A stretch of 19,682 nucleotides of DNA from DATDVD01 sp035290065 (GTDB lineage: Bacteria; Pseudomonadota; Gammaproteobacteria; Coxiellales; Coxiellaceae): assembly GCA_035290065.1 (NCBI GenBank), contig DATDVD010000014.1, forward strand, positions 1-19,682. The letters are read 5' to 3'. The notes under the pieces are model-generated. The model searched no databases and was not told where the DNA came from. It saw only the letters and a program-made list of their open reading frames with translations. Shown piece after piece: positions 6,137-13,993 of the stretch (positions are counted from its first letter, which is position 1; the number at the start of each line of letters is the position of its first letter). A program made the position numbers and the translations under genes.

Positions 6137-7564
6137 ATGAGACCAGCACCTGATTTCCGAGAGCGACTATCCACAGGATTACTCCCTATCCTTCGAGACG
6201 TTGAAAAGCGGATGGCCAGTGGCGTCCAACACCCTATTCCTGTCTTAATAAAATATGTTTTACCGTTGATTCGTAGAATAATAACCGCTATTAGACAAGC
6301 AGATAAAACTATACCTTATTACTATGCGTACCGCACCGCTGAAGACGATCGAATTATTCGTGCGCTATTCAATTTAGTAAATCATTTTGATGAGAGTATA
6401 AGTGCATTAAAATGCGAATTTCCTGCTTTTAGTAGCCAATTTGGCGACGGAGAATTATTTCTTCATGTCATCGTGAATCATATTTACAGTGAATTATTTC
6501 AATTGATGGTTATTGAAACGGAATATCAGCGGGTTCGTCGTACCATTAGTTCATCTCAAGCAGCGGATAAGGAGGTAGAAGCCTTTTTCGGGGGTGAAAA
6601 GCCCAGAGAAAAGCCCCGTGACGAATTGGTTCGCGCTTACCATATGCGCCCCCATCAAGCAGCGGATAAGGAGGTAGAAGCCTTTTTCGGGGGTGAAAAG
6701 CCCAGAGAAAACCCCCGTGACGAATTGGTTCGCTACCATATGCGCTCCCATTTAATCAGTAACCTTTTAGCCTCTTGTAGAAGCATTTGCCCTCGCTTTC
6801 AAGAGCTGTCTGTAATACGCCTTAAAAATCATTACGCGGATTTACCGCTTGAGCACCTGAACAAACTCTTAAATATTCTGCACGCGCATGAAACTCAAAA
6901 AAGAGAGGCTGCAGAAAGCCTGGTGGCCCTTAGGCAAGCAGCTTTTGGTGCTGGTGCTGGTGCTGCCGCAGCTGCCCATGCGGCGGAAGTGGGAGTAGAA
7001 TCAGGAGCAGAAGCAGCTACAGCTGGAGAGGAAGTCCGAGCGGGAGCGGGAGCGGGAGCAGCACCGGCAGTTGAAGCAGCTGCAGGCGAGGAACGAATTG
7101 CAAGGAAAAGAAAAAGAGGCAAGACGCTTTTTTCTTCTCCAAAACCACCCACCGCTGCTAGAGCAGCGGAAGTTGACGCCAGCCAAACAGAAAATGCTGG
7201 AGCAGGTATTAGTACCTTGGGAGCTACGGCTGGTGCAAAGGAGGCAGGGGTCGGTGCTGCAGCGGGTGCAGATCTACCCATAACGGCATCCACTTTTCTT
7301 ATATTCAAAACTTCTCCGGCTAAAACTTCTCCTGGTCGAAGCTTGGCAGCAGGTCCTAGCTTAGCGTTAGAAGCAGCTCATAGTGCTGCCATTGCTGCAC
7401 GTAGAGCAGCAGAAAGTGGAGTAAGAGGGCCTAGAAGCGCAGGAGCAGCAGTTGCGGCCGTGGAATCCAAGGCAGGGGAAGAGGAAGGCGCAGGGGCTGC
7501 ACCAGTAGTTGAAGAGGCTTTATTTCCGCGCATGGTCACACCTATTCAGGGTCGACGACGTTAA
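6137..7564 (+). CDS. Effector-like protein with tandem repeat, Ala/Gly-rich tail and NLS-like patch
   Basis: 475 residues, no recognised family. Residues 1-135 are predicted helical and mixed hydrophobic/charged. Residues 141-205 are two nearly identical 33/32-residue repeats (core QAADKEVEAFFGGEKPRE). Residues 206-265 are helical again (HLISNLL..., LEHLNKLLNILHAHE). From 266 onward the protein is low-complexity Ala/Gly/Glu/Val, interrupted by a basic cluster RKRKRGK (323-329) that resembles a monopartite nuclear localisation signal, and by two TSP repeats (392-399). The C-terminus is QGRRR. No signal peptide is present. ATG 6137 follows AAGAGA. The TAA stop (7562-7564) overlaps the prfB stop on the other strand, leaving no room for a terminator. 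A host-targeted, type IV-secreted effector is the best guess, from composition and the PmrA-like promoter; the function is unknown. Confidence 0.7.
   Translation: MRPAPDFRERLSTGLLPILRDVEKRMASGVQHPIPVLIKYVLPLIRRIITAIRQADKTIPYYYAYRTAEDDRIIRALFNLVNHFDESISALKCEFPAFSSQFGDGELFLHVIVNHIYSELFQLMVIETEYQRVRRTISSSQAADKEVEAFFGGEKPREKPRDELVRAYHMRPHQAADKEVEAFFGGEKPRENPRDELVRYHMRSHLISNLLASCRSICPRFQELSVIRLKNHYADLPLEHLNKLLNILHAHETQKREAAESLVALRQAAFGAGAGAAAAAHAAEVGVESGAEAATAGEEVRAGAGAGAAPAVEAAAGEERIARKRKRGKTLFSSPKPPTAARAAEVDASQTENAGAGISTLGATAGAKEAGVGAAAGADLPITASTFLIFKTSPAKTSPGRSLAAGPSLALEAAHSAAIAARRAAESGVRGPRSAGAAVAAVESKAGEEEGAGAAPVVEEALFPRMVTPIQGRRR
6556..6750 (+). repeat. Near-identical 99/96-bp tandem duplication inside the 475-aa gene
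   Basis: Copy 1 (6556-6654) and copy 2 (6655-6750) differ by a 3-nt deletion and about two substitutions (an AAGCCCC/AACCCCC change and a CCCCC/CTCCC change). Both keep the reading frame. The near identity at DNA level, including third codon positions, shows a recent duplication. Confidence 0.95.
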
Positions 7565-8659
7565 CAGCCTTGTTTTAACGCGGCTTCGATAAAACGATCA
7601 ATATGGCCATTGAGCACCGCTTGCGTATTGGAAGTTTCTATTCCGGTACGCAAGTCTTTCACGCGCGCATCATCTAAAATATACGAACGAATCTGGCTGC
7701 CCCAGGTAATATCGCTTTTGGATTCTTCTAAGGCTTTTTGTACTTCATTTTTTTTCTGCAATTCGATTTCGTATAATTTTGCTTTTAATTGTTTCATGGC
7801 TTGATCGCGATTTCTATGTTGAGAGCGATCGCTTTGACATTGTACAACCATGCCGGTAGGAATATGCGTGATTCGTACGGCAGAATCTGTTCGGTTAACA
7901 TGTTGGCCCCCTGCTCCACTCGCGCGATACGTATCCACTCGTAAATCGGCAGGATTAATATGAACTTCAATATCATCCGGCACTTCGGGCGAAACAAATA
8001 CAGCTGCAAAAGAGGTATGTCGTCGATTCCCGGAATCAAACGGTGATTTTCGCACTAAACGATGCACACCGCTTTCCGTGCGCAACCACCCAAACGCATA
8101 ATTACCTTCAACATACACGGTAGCACTTTTAATGCCAGCCACTTCACCGGGAGAGGCTTCCAGTAAAGTGGCTTTAAACTGATGTTCATCGCACCATTTT
8201 AAATACATGCGCAATAACATTTCTGCCCAATCCTGCGCTTCTGTTCCGCCAGAACCCGATTGAATATCTAAATAAGCATTATTGGGATCCATTTTTCCAG
8301 AAAACATGCGGCGAAATTCGAGTTGTTCCAATTGGGCTTGAAATTTACTGAGATCGGATTCAATCGCATCCAAAACTGTTTGATCGTGCTCTTGAATGGC
8401 CAATTCCAGTAAGCCTTCTACATCCGCCAAACCAGTTTCTAAATTTTCAATCAATAATACGACGGATTCGAGTTGGACTTTTTCTTGGTTGAGGGTTTTT
8501 GTTTTTTCAGGATTAGCCCAAACCTCTGGGCTTTCTAATTCGCGTCGTACTTCTAATAATCGTTGTTTTTTTTCACCGACGTCAAAGATACTCCCGTAGC
8601 ACCCGCGTGCGTTCTATTAAATCCTTTAATTGTTCTTTAAGAGAGGTGATTTCTGCCAT
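7561..8659 (-). CDS. prfB: Peptide chain release factor 2, with programmed +1 frameshift
   Basis: Releases nascent chains at UGA and UAA codons on the ribosome. ATG 8659 (AAGGA 7 nt upstream) opens a 25-codon frame, MAEITSLKEQ to REYL, that ends at TGA 8584-8582. The site CTTTGAC (8587-8581), with a GGGAG stretch 3 nt before CTT, is the classic RF2 autoregulatory slippage signal. After the +1 shift the protein continues from GAC 8583 to TAA 7563-7561. The total is 365 residues, the same as in E. coli. The SPF stop-codon recognition tripeptide (205-207) and the GGQ catalytic motif (250-252) are at the canonical positions. It starts 9 nt after the permease stop, so both probably share a transcript. 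Its stop overlaps that of the convergent 475-aa gene. Confidence 0.98.
8581..8595 (-). promoter_or_regulatory. RF2 programmed frameshift site
   Basis: The order is internal Shine-Dalgarno-like GGGAG, spacer TAT, slippery CTT, in-frame TGA, then C. When RF2 is scarce, termination at TGA is slow and the ribosome slips +1, so RF2 controls its own synthesis. The arrangement and codon position (26) are as in E. coli. Confidence 0.95.
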
Positions 8660-8668
8660 ACGATGTCC

Positions 8669-9892
8669 TTAAAAAGTAGGTAAAAGGTGCAAACTATTGA
8701 GCAATTCAATCACAATAATGGCTATACCCAACAATAAAACCAGGGCTAAAAGCAATGGGTGGCCCGGGGCGCGGTAAGGAGAATGCAACGTCGTCGATTG
8801 ACGTAATTTCCATACCATTAAAGGAGGCAAAATAACTTCTAAAATAGCGACAAAAATAGCCGCATAGCCTAAAGCCATCACAAATCCGTGCGGATAAATA
8901 AGCGCAAATAAAAATGGGGGTATAAACGTTAATAACGCTGTTTGCGTGCGATGAATGCGCGTGTTAGCACGTTTAAATCCATCCGCGAGGAAATCAAATA
9001 AACCTAAGGAAACCCCTAGAAAAGAAGTCGTCAACGCAATATTGGAAAATCCGTTAATAAACGCTATGGTCCATTTATTTTGCGTAATATGATCAATCAT
9101 GTTGATAAAATAACCGACGGAATGATCGTGCGCCCCTAAGCTCAGAAAGCTGTATTCTCCGGTTTGTGGCACCAATCCGATGGAGACAAATAGCCACCAT
9201 CCATAAATCACCAAAGGAATTGTCGCGCCCCACAGAATAATTTTGCGGTGGGTTTGAACCTCTTTTCCTAAATAATTAACTAAACTCGGAATGCACGTGT
9301 GATAACCAAAGGCAGTTAAGAAAATAGAAATCATCACCCACACATAACGATGAGCACCCTCCGCGCGATTTAAATTCGCGAGATCTATATGAGGCATTAA
9401 AAACATCAAGGCCAAAATCAACAATACGCCCTTTAGGCTTAATAAAGTGCGATTGGCTAAATCTACCGAATGGGTGCTCCAATAGACAGCGCCTCCAAAA
9501 ATCAGTGAAAATAATAGGGCATTCGTCCATTGAGGAATGTGAAAGCCTAAAATATCGTTGGTTAAGGTGGTTAAAATGGAACCGGCACCGTCCATATAAG
9601 CCGCCACCAGCGAATAGAGCAGCAATAAAACAGTAAACCACGTGACCACCTGACCGATACGCCCTAAGGTGTGTTTTGCCATGGAATTAAAGTTATTTTG
9701 ATACGGCTCCAACGCCAAGGTAACTTCAAGCACCAAAAGCCCTGTATAGGTCATCAATGCCCAGAGAACCACTAATACCAAAGCGGCATACCAAAAACCC
9801 GCCCCGCCGGCTACCAAAGGTTGAGCTAAAATGCCCGCTCCAATGGCTGTGCCCGTGAGAATCATAATACTGCCAATAATTTTAGAGCGCAT
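8669..9892 (-). CDS. Aromatic amino acid permease (TyrP/Mtr/TnaB type, HAAAP family)
   Basis: 407 residues with about 11 membrane helices, a proton-coupled importer of tyrosine or tryptophan in the inner membrane. The N-terminal IGSIMILTGTAIGAGILAQP (6-25) is the family hallmark: an unwound first helix with GTAIGAGILA. Charged loops such as FLADGFKRANTRIHR (about 298-312) match the family plan. The start at ATG 9892 places the hallmark helix right at the N-terminus as usual, although the ribosome site before it is weak. The stop TAA overlaps the AAGGA of prfB, so it heads a two-gene unit with prfB. Legionella and Coxiella relatives need imported amino acids, which fits. Which aromatic amino acid is carried cannot be decided here. 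Confidence 0.9.
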   Translation of the reverse strand: MRSKIIGSIMILTGTAIGAGILAQPLVAGGAGFWYAALVLVVLWALMTYTGLLVLEVTLALEPYQNNFNSMAKHTLGRIGQVVTWFTVLLLLYSLVAAYMDGAGSILTTLTNDILGFHIPQWTNALLFSLIFGGAVYWSTHSVDLANRTLLSLKGVLLILALMFLMPHIDLANLNRAEGAHRYVWVMISIFLTAFGYHTCIPSLVNYLGKEVQTHRKIILWGATIPLVIYGWWLFVSIGLVPQTGEYSFLSLGAHDHSVGYFINMIDHITQNKWTIAFINGFSNIALTTSFLGVSLGLFDFLADGFKRANTRIHRTQTALLTFIPPFLFALIYPHGFVMALGYAAIFVAILEVILPPLMVWKLRQSTTLHSPYRAPGHPLLLALVLLLGIAIIVIELLNSLHLLPTF

Positions 9893-9959
9893 AAAAAGAC
9901 TTTTGGGCTGTAAAAAAGGCCAGAATAAACGAAGGCATTAAAACAATCAACCGAAACAG

Positions 9960-9979
9960 GGGTTTAGACATTCTAACCC
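9960..9979. repeat. Inverted repeat in the divergent permease/ttcA gap
   Basis: GGGTTTAGA (9960-9968) and TCTAACCC (9972-9979) are inverted around a 3-nt centre with one bulged T. It lies directly upstream of the ttcA -35 box, so it could be an operator for either divergent gene. No regulator can be named. Confidence 0.3.
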
Positions 9980-9980
9980 G

Positions 9981-10009
9981 TTGATGGTTATTATTTTAAT
10001 GGATATACT
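9981..10009 (+). promoter_or_regulatory. sigma-70 promoter of ttcA
   Basis: TTGATG (9981-9986) and TATACT (10004-10009) are exactly 17 bp apart. The expected transcription start is near 10016, giving a leader of about 28 nt. Confidence 0.6.
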
Positions 10010-10043
10010 CCCCCCTCCTTAACCGCTTAAGAGACGGGCTTGA

Positions 10044-10826
10044 ATGAAACTGTCGATTCTAGAAAAAAAATTACTCCACTATACGGGCAAAGCGATTCAT
10101 GATTTTACGATGATTGAGCGTGGGGATCGGGTCATGGTGTGTCTATCCGGGGGAAAAGATTCTTTCACGCTGTTGAGTTTGTTGCGCATTTTACGTTTAC
10201 GTTCTGGGAAAAAATTTGAATTATTTTCATTCACCTTGGATCAATCACAACCGGGTTGGGAAGATGCAAAACTCCGTGCGTGGCTGGAAGAACGAGAAAT
10301 AGCGTATGAAGTTGTAAAAGAAGACACCTATTCGATTGTTAAAGAAAAAGTGCCCGAAGGAAAAACCTATTGCTCGCTCTGCTCTCGGTTACGGCGCGGA
10401 ATTATTTATCGTTATGCGAAAGAAAAAGGATTTAACAAAATTGCCTTGGGCCATCATCGAGATGACTTAATTGAAACATTGTTGATGTCGATTTTTTATA
10501 ATGGTGAAATTAAATCGATGCCGCCGAAATTATTAACCGATGATAAGGAAAACATTGTAATTCGCCCCATGACCTATGTGCAGGAAAAAGATATTACGGC
10601 TTATGCGCAATTCCAGCAATTTCCTATTATTCCCTGCACTCTGTGTGGAAGCCAAGAAAATATGGCGAGAAAACGAATTAAACTTTTAATTCGTCATTTA
10701 GCCCAAGAGAATCCCAAAATTCCTAGTAATATGTTACATGCATTGCAAAGTGTAAAACCGAGTCAATTGATGGATAAAGCGCTATGGAATTTTTCATTTT
10801 CAACCTCTGTTAGTAATCTGGATTGA
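10044..10826 (+). CDS. ttcA: tRNA 2-thiocytidine synthetase TtcA
   Basis: 260 residues. ATP-dependent, Fe-S-containing enzyme that thiolates cytidine 32 of several tRNAs. The PP-loop ATP-binding motif SGGKDS is at 35-40. The two cysteine pairs typical of TtcA, CSLC (110-113) and CTLC (198-201), are present and supply the cluster ligands. GHHRDDLIET (136-145) is also a family signature. Length and start agree with the family, and the gene has its own promoter (9981-10009). The TGA stop is directly followed by GCCAAGGGAAAATCTAGG, a REP-like sequence that also follows the ygfZ stop with two differences. Confidence 0.97.
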   Translation: MKLSILEKKLLHYTGKAIHDFTMIERGDRVMVCLSGGKDSFTLLSLLRILRLRSGKKFELFSFTLDQSQPGWEDAKLRAWLEEREIAYEVVKEDTYSIVKEKVPEGKTYCSLCSRLRRGIIYRYAKEKGFNKIALGHHRDDLIETLLMSIFYNGEIKSMPPKLLTDDKENIVIRPMTYVQEKDITAYAQFQQFPIIPCTLCGSQENMARKRIKLLIRHLAQENPKIPSNMLHALQSVKPSQLMDKALWNFSFSTSVSNLD

Positions 10827-10892
10827 GCCAAGGGAAAATCTAGGGAAACGAGCCTGTTCTTCTTGGATGTTCGCTTTGCTTAACCCAGGCTA
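10824..10892. repeat. REP-like element 2, between convergent ttcA and DUF1937 gene
   Basis: The left part TTGAGCCAAGGGAAAATC (10823-10840) repeats the sequence at the ygfZ end. The right part on the minus strand reads TAGCCTGGGTTAAGCAAAGCG (10892 downward), resembling the widespread REP core with its AAGCnnAGCG centre. It supplies the ttcA stop (TGA 10824-10826) and the last four codons plus stop (N-S-L-G-TAA) of the DUF1937 gene. Confidence 0.6.
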
Positions 10893-11254
10893 TTAAGAAT
10901 TTCTGGGGTTTTCAGTTCTTCAAGATTGGCATACACGACTGGAATATGATGTTCCTCGCAGAAATTAATTTCGGCTTTAACACCGTGCGAATGTTCCCAC
11001 CCTTCTAGCTTTAACACAATCATTCTCTTTGCTACTTTTAGCATTACAAAATCAAAGGGGAGAAAAAGAAGGCGGCGCTCTTCAGTCGATAATTCAGGCA
11101 TTTCTTGTACGAGTGAATGATTATGCACGATGGGACTAAACACAGGAATACCTTGCTTTAAAAGAAAAAGAGTAGTTTCCGCGGCTAAGTGCGCACGTTC
11201 TTTCCGTTGCGCTTCCGTTCCCTGATAAGGATTCGATAAATAATAAAAACTCAT
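10880..11254 (-). CDS. DUF1937 family protein
   Basis: 124 residues from ATG 11254. The start MSFYYLSNPYQG and the downstream GIPVFSPIVHNHSL match DUF1937, a small family with a nucleoside-deoxyribosyltransferase-like fold (Y-L-S/A-x-P-Y near the N-terminus, SPI/H motif). Biochemical function is not established. An ATG at 11281 is also in frame, but the AAGGAG ribosome site lies between it and 11254, and the family begins at MSFYYL, so 11254 is chosen. This ATG overlaps the TGA of the copper ATPase (ATGA), implying translational coupling and a shared transcript. Its last codons are contributed by a REP-like element. Confidence 0.82.
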   Translation of the reverse strand: MSFYYLSNPYQGTEAQRKERAHLAAETTLFLLKQGIPVFSPIVHNHSLVQEMPELSTEERRLLFLPFDFVMLKVAKRMIVLKLEGWEHSHGVKAEINFCEEHHIPVVYANLEELKTPEILNSLG

Positions 11255-13665
11255 CGTATATATCTCCTTTCTTGACCCCAATATACTCCAGCAGAAAAAA
11301 CAGGCTGAACCCCATAGGCTCTTCTTCCCGGTATGGCGACAGGTAATCGCATACTCTCTGTTTGGCGTGTGCTGGATCTTCCTAAAGAAGTCTCTACTTT
11401 TTTCTGCCCTAATCGATTTAAACGGACATTTAATCGAAACGCATTACCCACCACAAATAAAGAAGAAGCCGACATAGCAATCGAGGCATAAATAGGATGC
11501 ATCATAATATGAAAAAACGGAAATAATACCCCAGCTGAAATAAGTACGCATAAAATATTATAAAAGAATGCCCAAAATAAATTTTGTCGATAATTACGAA
11601 CGGTTTCTTTAGCAATGGCAAATGTTTTTAGAATATCCGTTAATCGGTCTTGCAATACAATACCCCCTTGTGCAGAAGCATCCGCCCAAGCTCCCACGGC
11701 GAAACCCACATGGGCGGTTGATAAAGCCCCTAAATCATTAATACCATCTCCTACCATGGCCACTCGATGGCCTTGTTTTTTTAATTGATTAATAATATCA
11801 ATTTTTTGATTAGGAAGTTGTTCTGCATAAACTGTTTGAATCCCTAATTGTTGAGCCACTCTTCGAGTAGGCAAAGATTGTGCTCCTGTTAATAAAATAA
11901 CCTGTTTACCTTGTGCTTGAAGTTGACGCACTGTTTGAAGCGCATCCGGACGTATAAGATCTTGTGTCCATAAAATACCAATACATTGTCCATTTTTTAC
12001 AAGCACGGTCGGATCTTTTCCCCGATCCATTTCTGTTCGTAATAAGGTGGTAATAGTCGGGGGCAATTTAACGCCTTGGTGACGGATAAAATTAGGGCTT
12101 CCTAATAAAATTGATTCCCCTTCTGAAGAAGAAGCACTAAGACCCCCTTCAACGTGATGCTCTAAATGATTAACCACCGGTAAAGGAATAGAAGGGAATG
12201 AGGCTCTTTTTCTTAAAATGGCTTGTGCAATAGAATGTTTTTGAGTTTGCTCCATCGCTGCAGCTAACGCTAAAACGGTTTCCAAGGAATAATCATTTAA
12301 AGAATGAATATTCACTACTTCTGGTTTTCCGCACGTTAATGTTCCTGTTTTATCGAATACTACGATATCTACTTCTTCTGCATCTTCCAGAGCTTGGGGT
12401 TTTGCAATAATAATGCCTTGTCTAAACGCGTTTAACAAACAGAGGGTCTGGGACAATGGAATCGCCAATCCTAATGCACAGGGACACGCAGATAATAACA
12501 CCGATAAAAAAGCACACACGGCAAAACATACCTGCGGCACAGGTCCTAAAAACATCCAAAAAATAAAAGCCATTATTGCCACTACTAGAACACTGGGCAC
12601 AAAATAACGGGTAAAGCGTTTCATTAAATCTAAACGGCGTGTAGAATTTTCTTCTGCCTCGGTTACTTTAAGAAACAATTGATCCAATTGACTTTGATCG
12701 CCTTTAACCGTTGCTTTTATCAAAACACGTTCGCCGGCTAGCAGAATAGAGCCAGCCTTTAAAGAGCTACCTTTGGATTTCAATATTACATGGGATTCAC
12801 CATGAAGCCATACCTCATCAAACGAACATTGGCTATCAGTTTCCAATACACTGTCAACGGGCACTCGTTCATTAGGATTCACTTCAATAAAATCGCCCTC
12901 TTGTACGTCCTGGCGCGCCATGCTATAAAAAACAAAATTATCGCCTTCTTGACGTCGAACGGAAACTGTCGATGGTAAAAATTTATTTTTTACTTGCTCG
13001 AGAGATTGGATGGTTTTGCTAACCCGATATTTTGCCAATTCGGTTAAACCCTTTCCTAATTTAACAATCATTAAAATAATTAACGGGGCGCTAAAGTAAA
13101 CGTGCATCATCATGGTGGGGAAAAGAGTGGGAAACAAAATAATCAGCATTGAATAAATCCACGATCCGGATAAACCTAAAACGATCAACGTATCCATGGT
13201 TGTAGAGCCTGCTTTCAATTCATTCCAGGCATTTTTGAAATAATCACCTCCTGTATAAATCATCAAAGGAATAGAAATAATACCTATCACCAATTCAATA
13301 AGACGGCCGGAAGCCATCATAATAGGAGGCAATAGATGGAACATGCTTAAGAAAGTTAAAGGCAGGGCAAATACCGCAATAATTATTGCTTGTAAAAAAT
13401 ATTTCGAATAAACAAAAGACGCTTTTTGCGTGATTTCTTTTCCATTTTTACGTATTTCTGCGTTAAAACCTATATCCTCGATAGCCTTCAGAATCTCCTC
13501 ACAATTCTCTGCCTCACAATCTACCCTTAACTCGCTAGTCTGTGATTGATCCAGTAATAAGCGAATCGAGCGAAAAAACCCTGGAAAATAAGACTTTATA
13601 TGTCCTTCGATGGTATTTGTACAATTAGTACAAGTAGTCCCCCTCACCAATATTCGATAAATCAT
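11251..13665 (-). CDS. copA: Cu(I)-type heavy-metal P1B ATPase
   Basis: 804 residues from ATG 13665, which has GGAG 5 nt upstream; a GTG six bases earlier is the alternative. It pumps Cu(I), or Ag(I), out of the cytoplasm. There is one N-terminal metal-binding domain with CTNC (12-15). The intramembrane CPC (394-396) is present. Phosphorylation uses DKTGTLT (D438), and the hinge is GDGIND (639-644). The last helices have YN (702-703) and MSASS (731-735), the Cu(I)-specific P1B-1 residues. Two usual motifs are changed: the actuator TGE reads HGE (288-290), and the nucleotide-binding His-Pro reads His-Ser (477-478). The C-terminus has an extra polar tail of about 45 residues. It is coupled to the DUF1937 gene and lies near bufA1. 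Confidence 0.93.
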   Translation of the reverse strand: MIYRILVRGTTCTNCTNTIEGHIKSYFPGFFRSIRLLLDQSQTSELRVDCEAENCEEILKAIEDIGFNAEIRKNGKEITQKASFVYSKYFLQAIIIAVFALPLTFLSMFHLLPPIMMASGRLIELVIGIISIPLMIYTGGDYFKNAWNELKAGSTTMDTLIVLGLSGSWIYSMLIILFPTLFPTMMMHVYFSAPLIILMIVKLGKGLTELAKYRVSKTIQSLEQVKNKFLPSTVSVRRQEGDNFVFYSMARQDVQEGDFIEVNPNERVPVDSVLETDSQCSFDEVWLHGESHVILKSKGSSLKAGSILLAGERVLIKATVKGDQSQLDQLFLKVTEAEENSTRRLDLMKRFTRYFVPSVLVVAIMAFIFWMFLGPVPQVCFAVCAFLSVLLSACPCALGLAIPLSQTLCLLNAFRQGIIIAKPQALEDAEEVDIVVFDKTGTLTCGKPEVVNIHSLNDYSLETVLALAAAMEQTQKHSIAQAILRKRASFPSIPLPVVNHLEHHVEGGLSASSSEGESILLGSPNFIRHQGVKLPPTITTLLRTEMDRGKDPTVLVKNGQCIGILWTQDLIRPDALQTVRQLQAQGKQVILLTGAQSLPTRRVAQQLGIQTVYAEQLPNQKIDIINQLKKQGHRVAMVGDGINDLGALSTAHVGFAVGAWADASAQGGIVLQDRLTDILKTFAIAKETVRNYRQNLFWAFFYNILCVLISAGVLFPFFHIMMHPIYASIAMSASSLFVVGNAFRLNVRLNRLGQKKVETSLGRSSTRQTESMRLPVAIPGRRAYGVQPVFSAGVYWGQERRYIR

Positions 13666-13700
13666 GCACACTCCAAACTTAATTCAGGCAATTGGGCAAG

Positions 13701-13728
13701 ATTAAAGGATATATTTGATGGTTGTCAA
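13701..13728 (-). promoter_or_regulatory. sigma-70 promoter of copA
   Basis: A perfect TTGACA (13728-13723) and TTTAAT (13706-13701) are 16 bp apart on the minus strand, with a leader of about 29 nt. The 16-bp spacing argues against a MerR/CueR-type copper-activated promoter, which needs about 19-20 bp. Confidence 0.7.
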
Positions 13729-13775
13729 TTATCTCAGAGCTCTATGTGACTATCATAAAGAGGTCACTAAACCTG

Positions 13776-13987
13776 AAGGGGGTTTTCCATAAAAAATTAG
13801 TATTTTTAATGGCTACTTTACTAGCCTGTTCAAGCGGCTATGGAGATTTAATGAGAAAGAGGGCCAATTTACCGTGAATACCGGAAAACAACAACATTTA
13901 TCGTGTACATTGATCAAACTGAATAATAATCATTATAGATTAACTATCGTCAGCACAGATATTCCATCACTTCTGTCTAATTACTGA
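13776..13987 (+). pseudogene. Decayed small lipoprotein gene
   Basis: An AAGGGGG ribosome site (13776-13782) is followed 6 nt later by AT-AAAAAA-TTA. Restoring one G would give ATG AAA AAA TTA and a standard lipoprotein leader, KKLVFLMATLLAC-SSG, with lipobox LLAC. That frame (multiple of 3 at 13791) stops at TGA 13875-13877. The adjacent frame then reads on without interruption from about GAG 13853, EKEGQFTVNTGKQQHLSC and further, to TGA 13985-13987. Two lesions are therefore implied: a lost start codon and a frameshift near 13850. The product would be about 66 residues. A terminator follows directly. Sequencing error could also explain it. The ATG at 13809 could still start a 22-residue peptide. 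Confidence 0.55.
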
Positions 13988-13993
13988 TCCATA

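Noticed and set aside
6556..6750. CRISPR-like direct repeats
   Set aside because: The two copies are contiguous 96-99-bp coding repeats without spacers. No CRISPR array was seen anywhere in the window.
7071..7283. Second plus-strand frame of 70 codons within the 475-aa gene
   Set aside because: A frame shadow in low-complexity DNA. A frameshifted product is conceivable, but nothing in the sequence supports slippage there.
6895..7308. Minus-strand Ala/Pro-rich open frame of 137 codons opposite the 475-aa gene
   Set aside because: It is the mirror of the GCN/GGN-rich tract; repeated Ala/Gly codons keep other frames open. No ribosome site or promoter supports it.
8582..8584. In-frame TGA in prfB as a sign of a pseudogene
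   Set aside because: It is the conserved programmed frameshift site, with all known signals and an intact RF2 downstream.
13701..13728. CueR/MerR-type copper-responsive promoter at copA
   Set aside because: The spacing is 16 bp, not 19-20 bp, and no clear dyad lies in the spacer.
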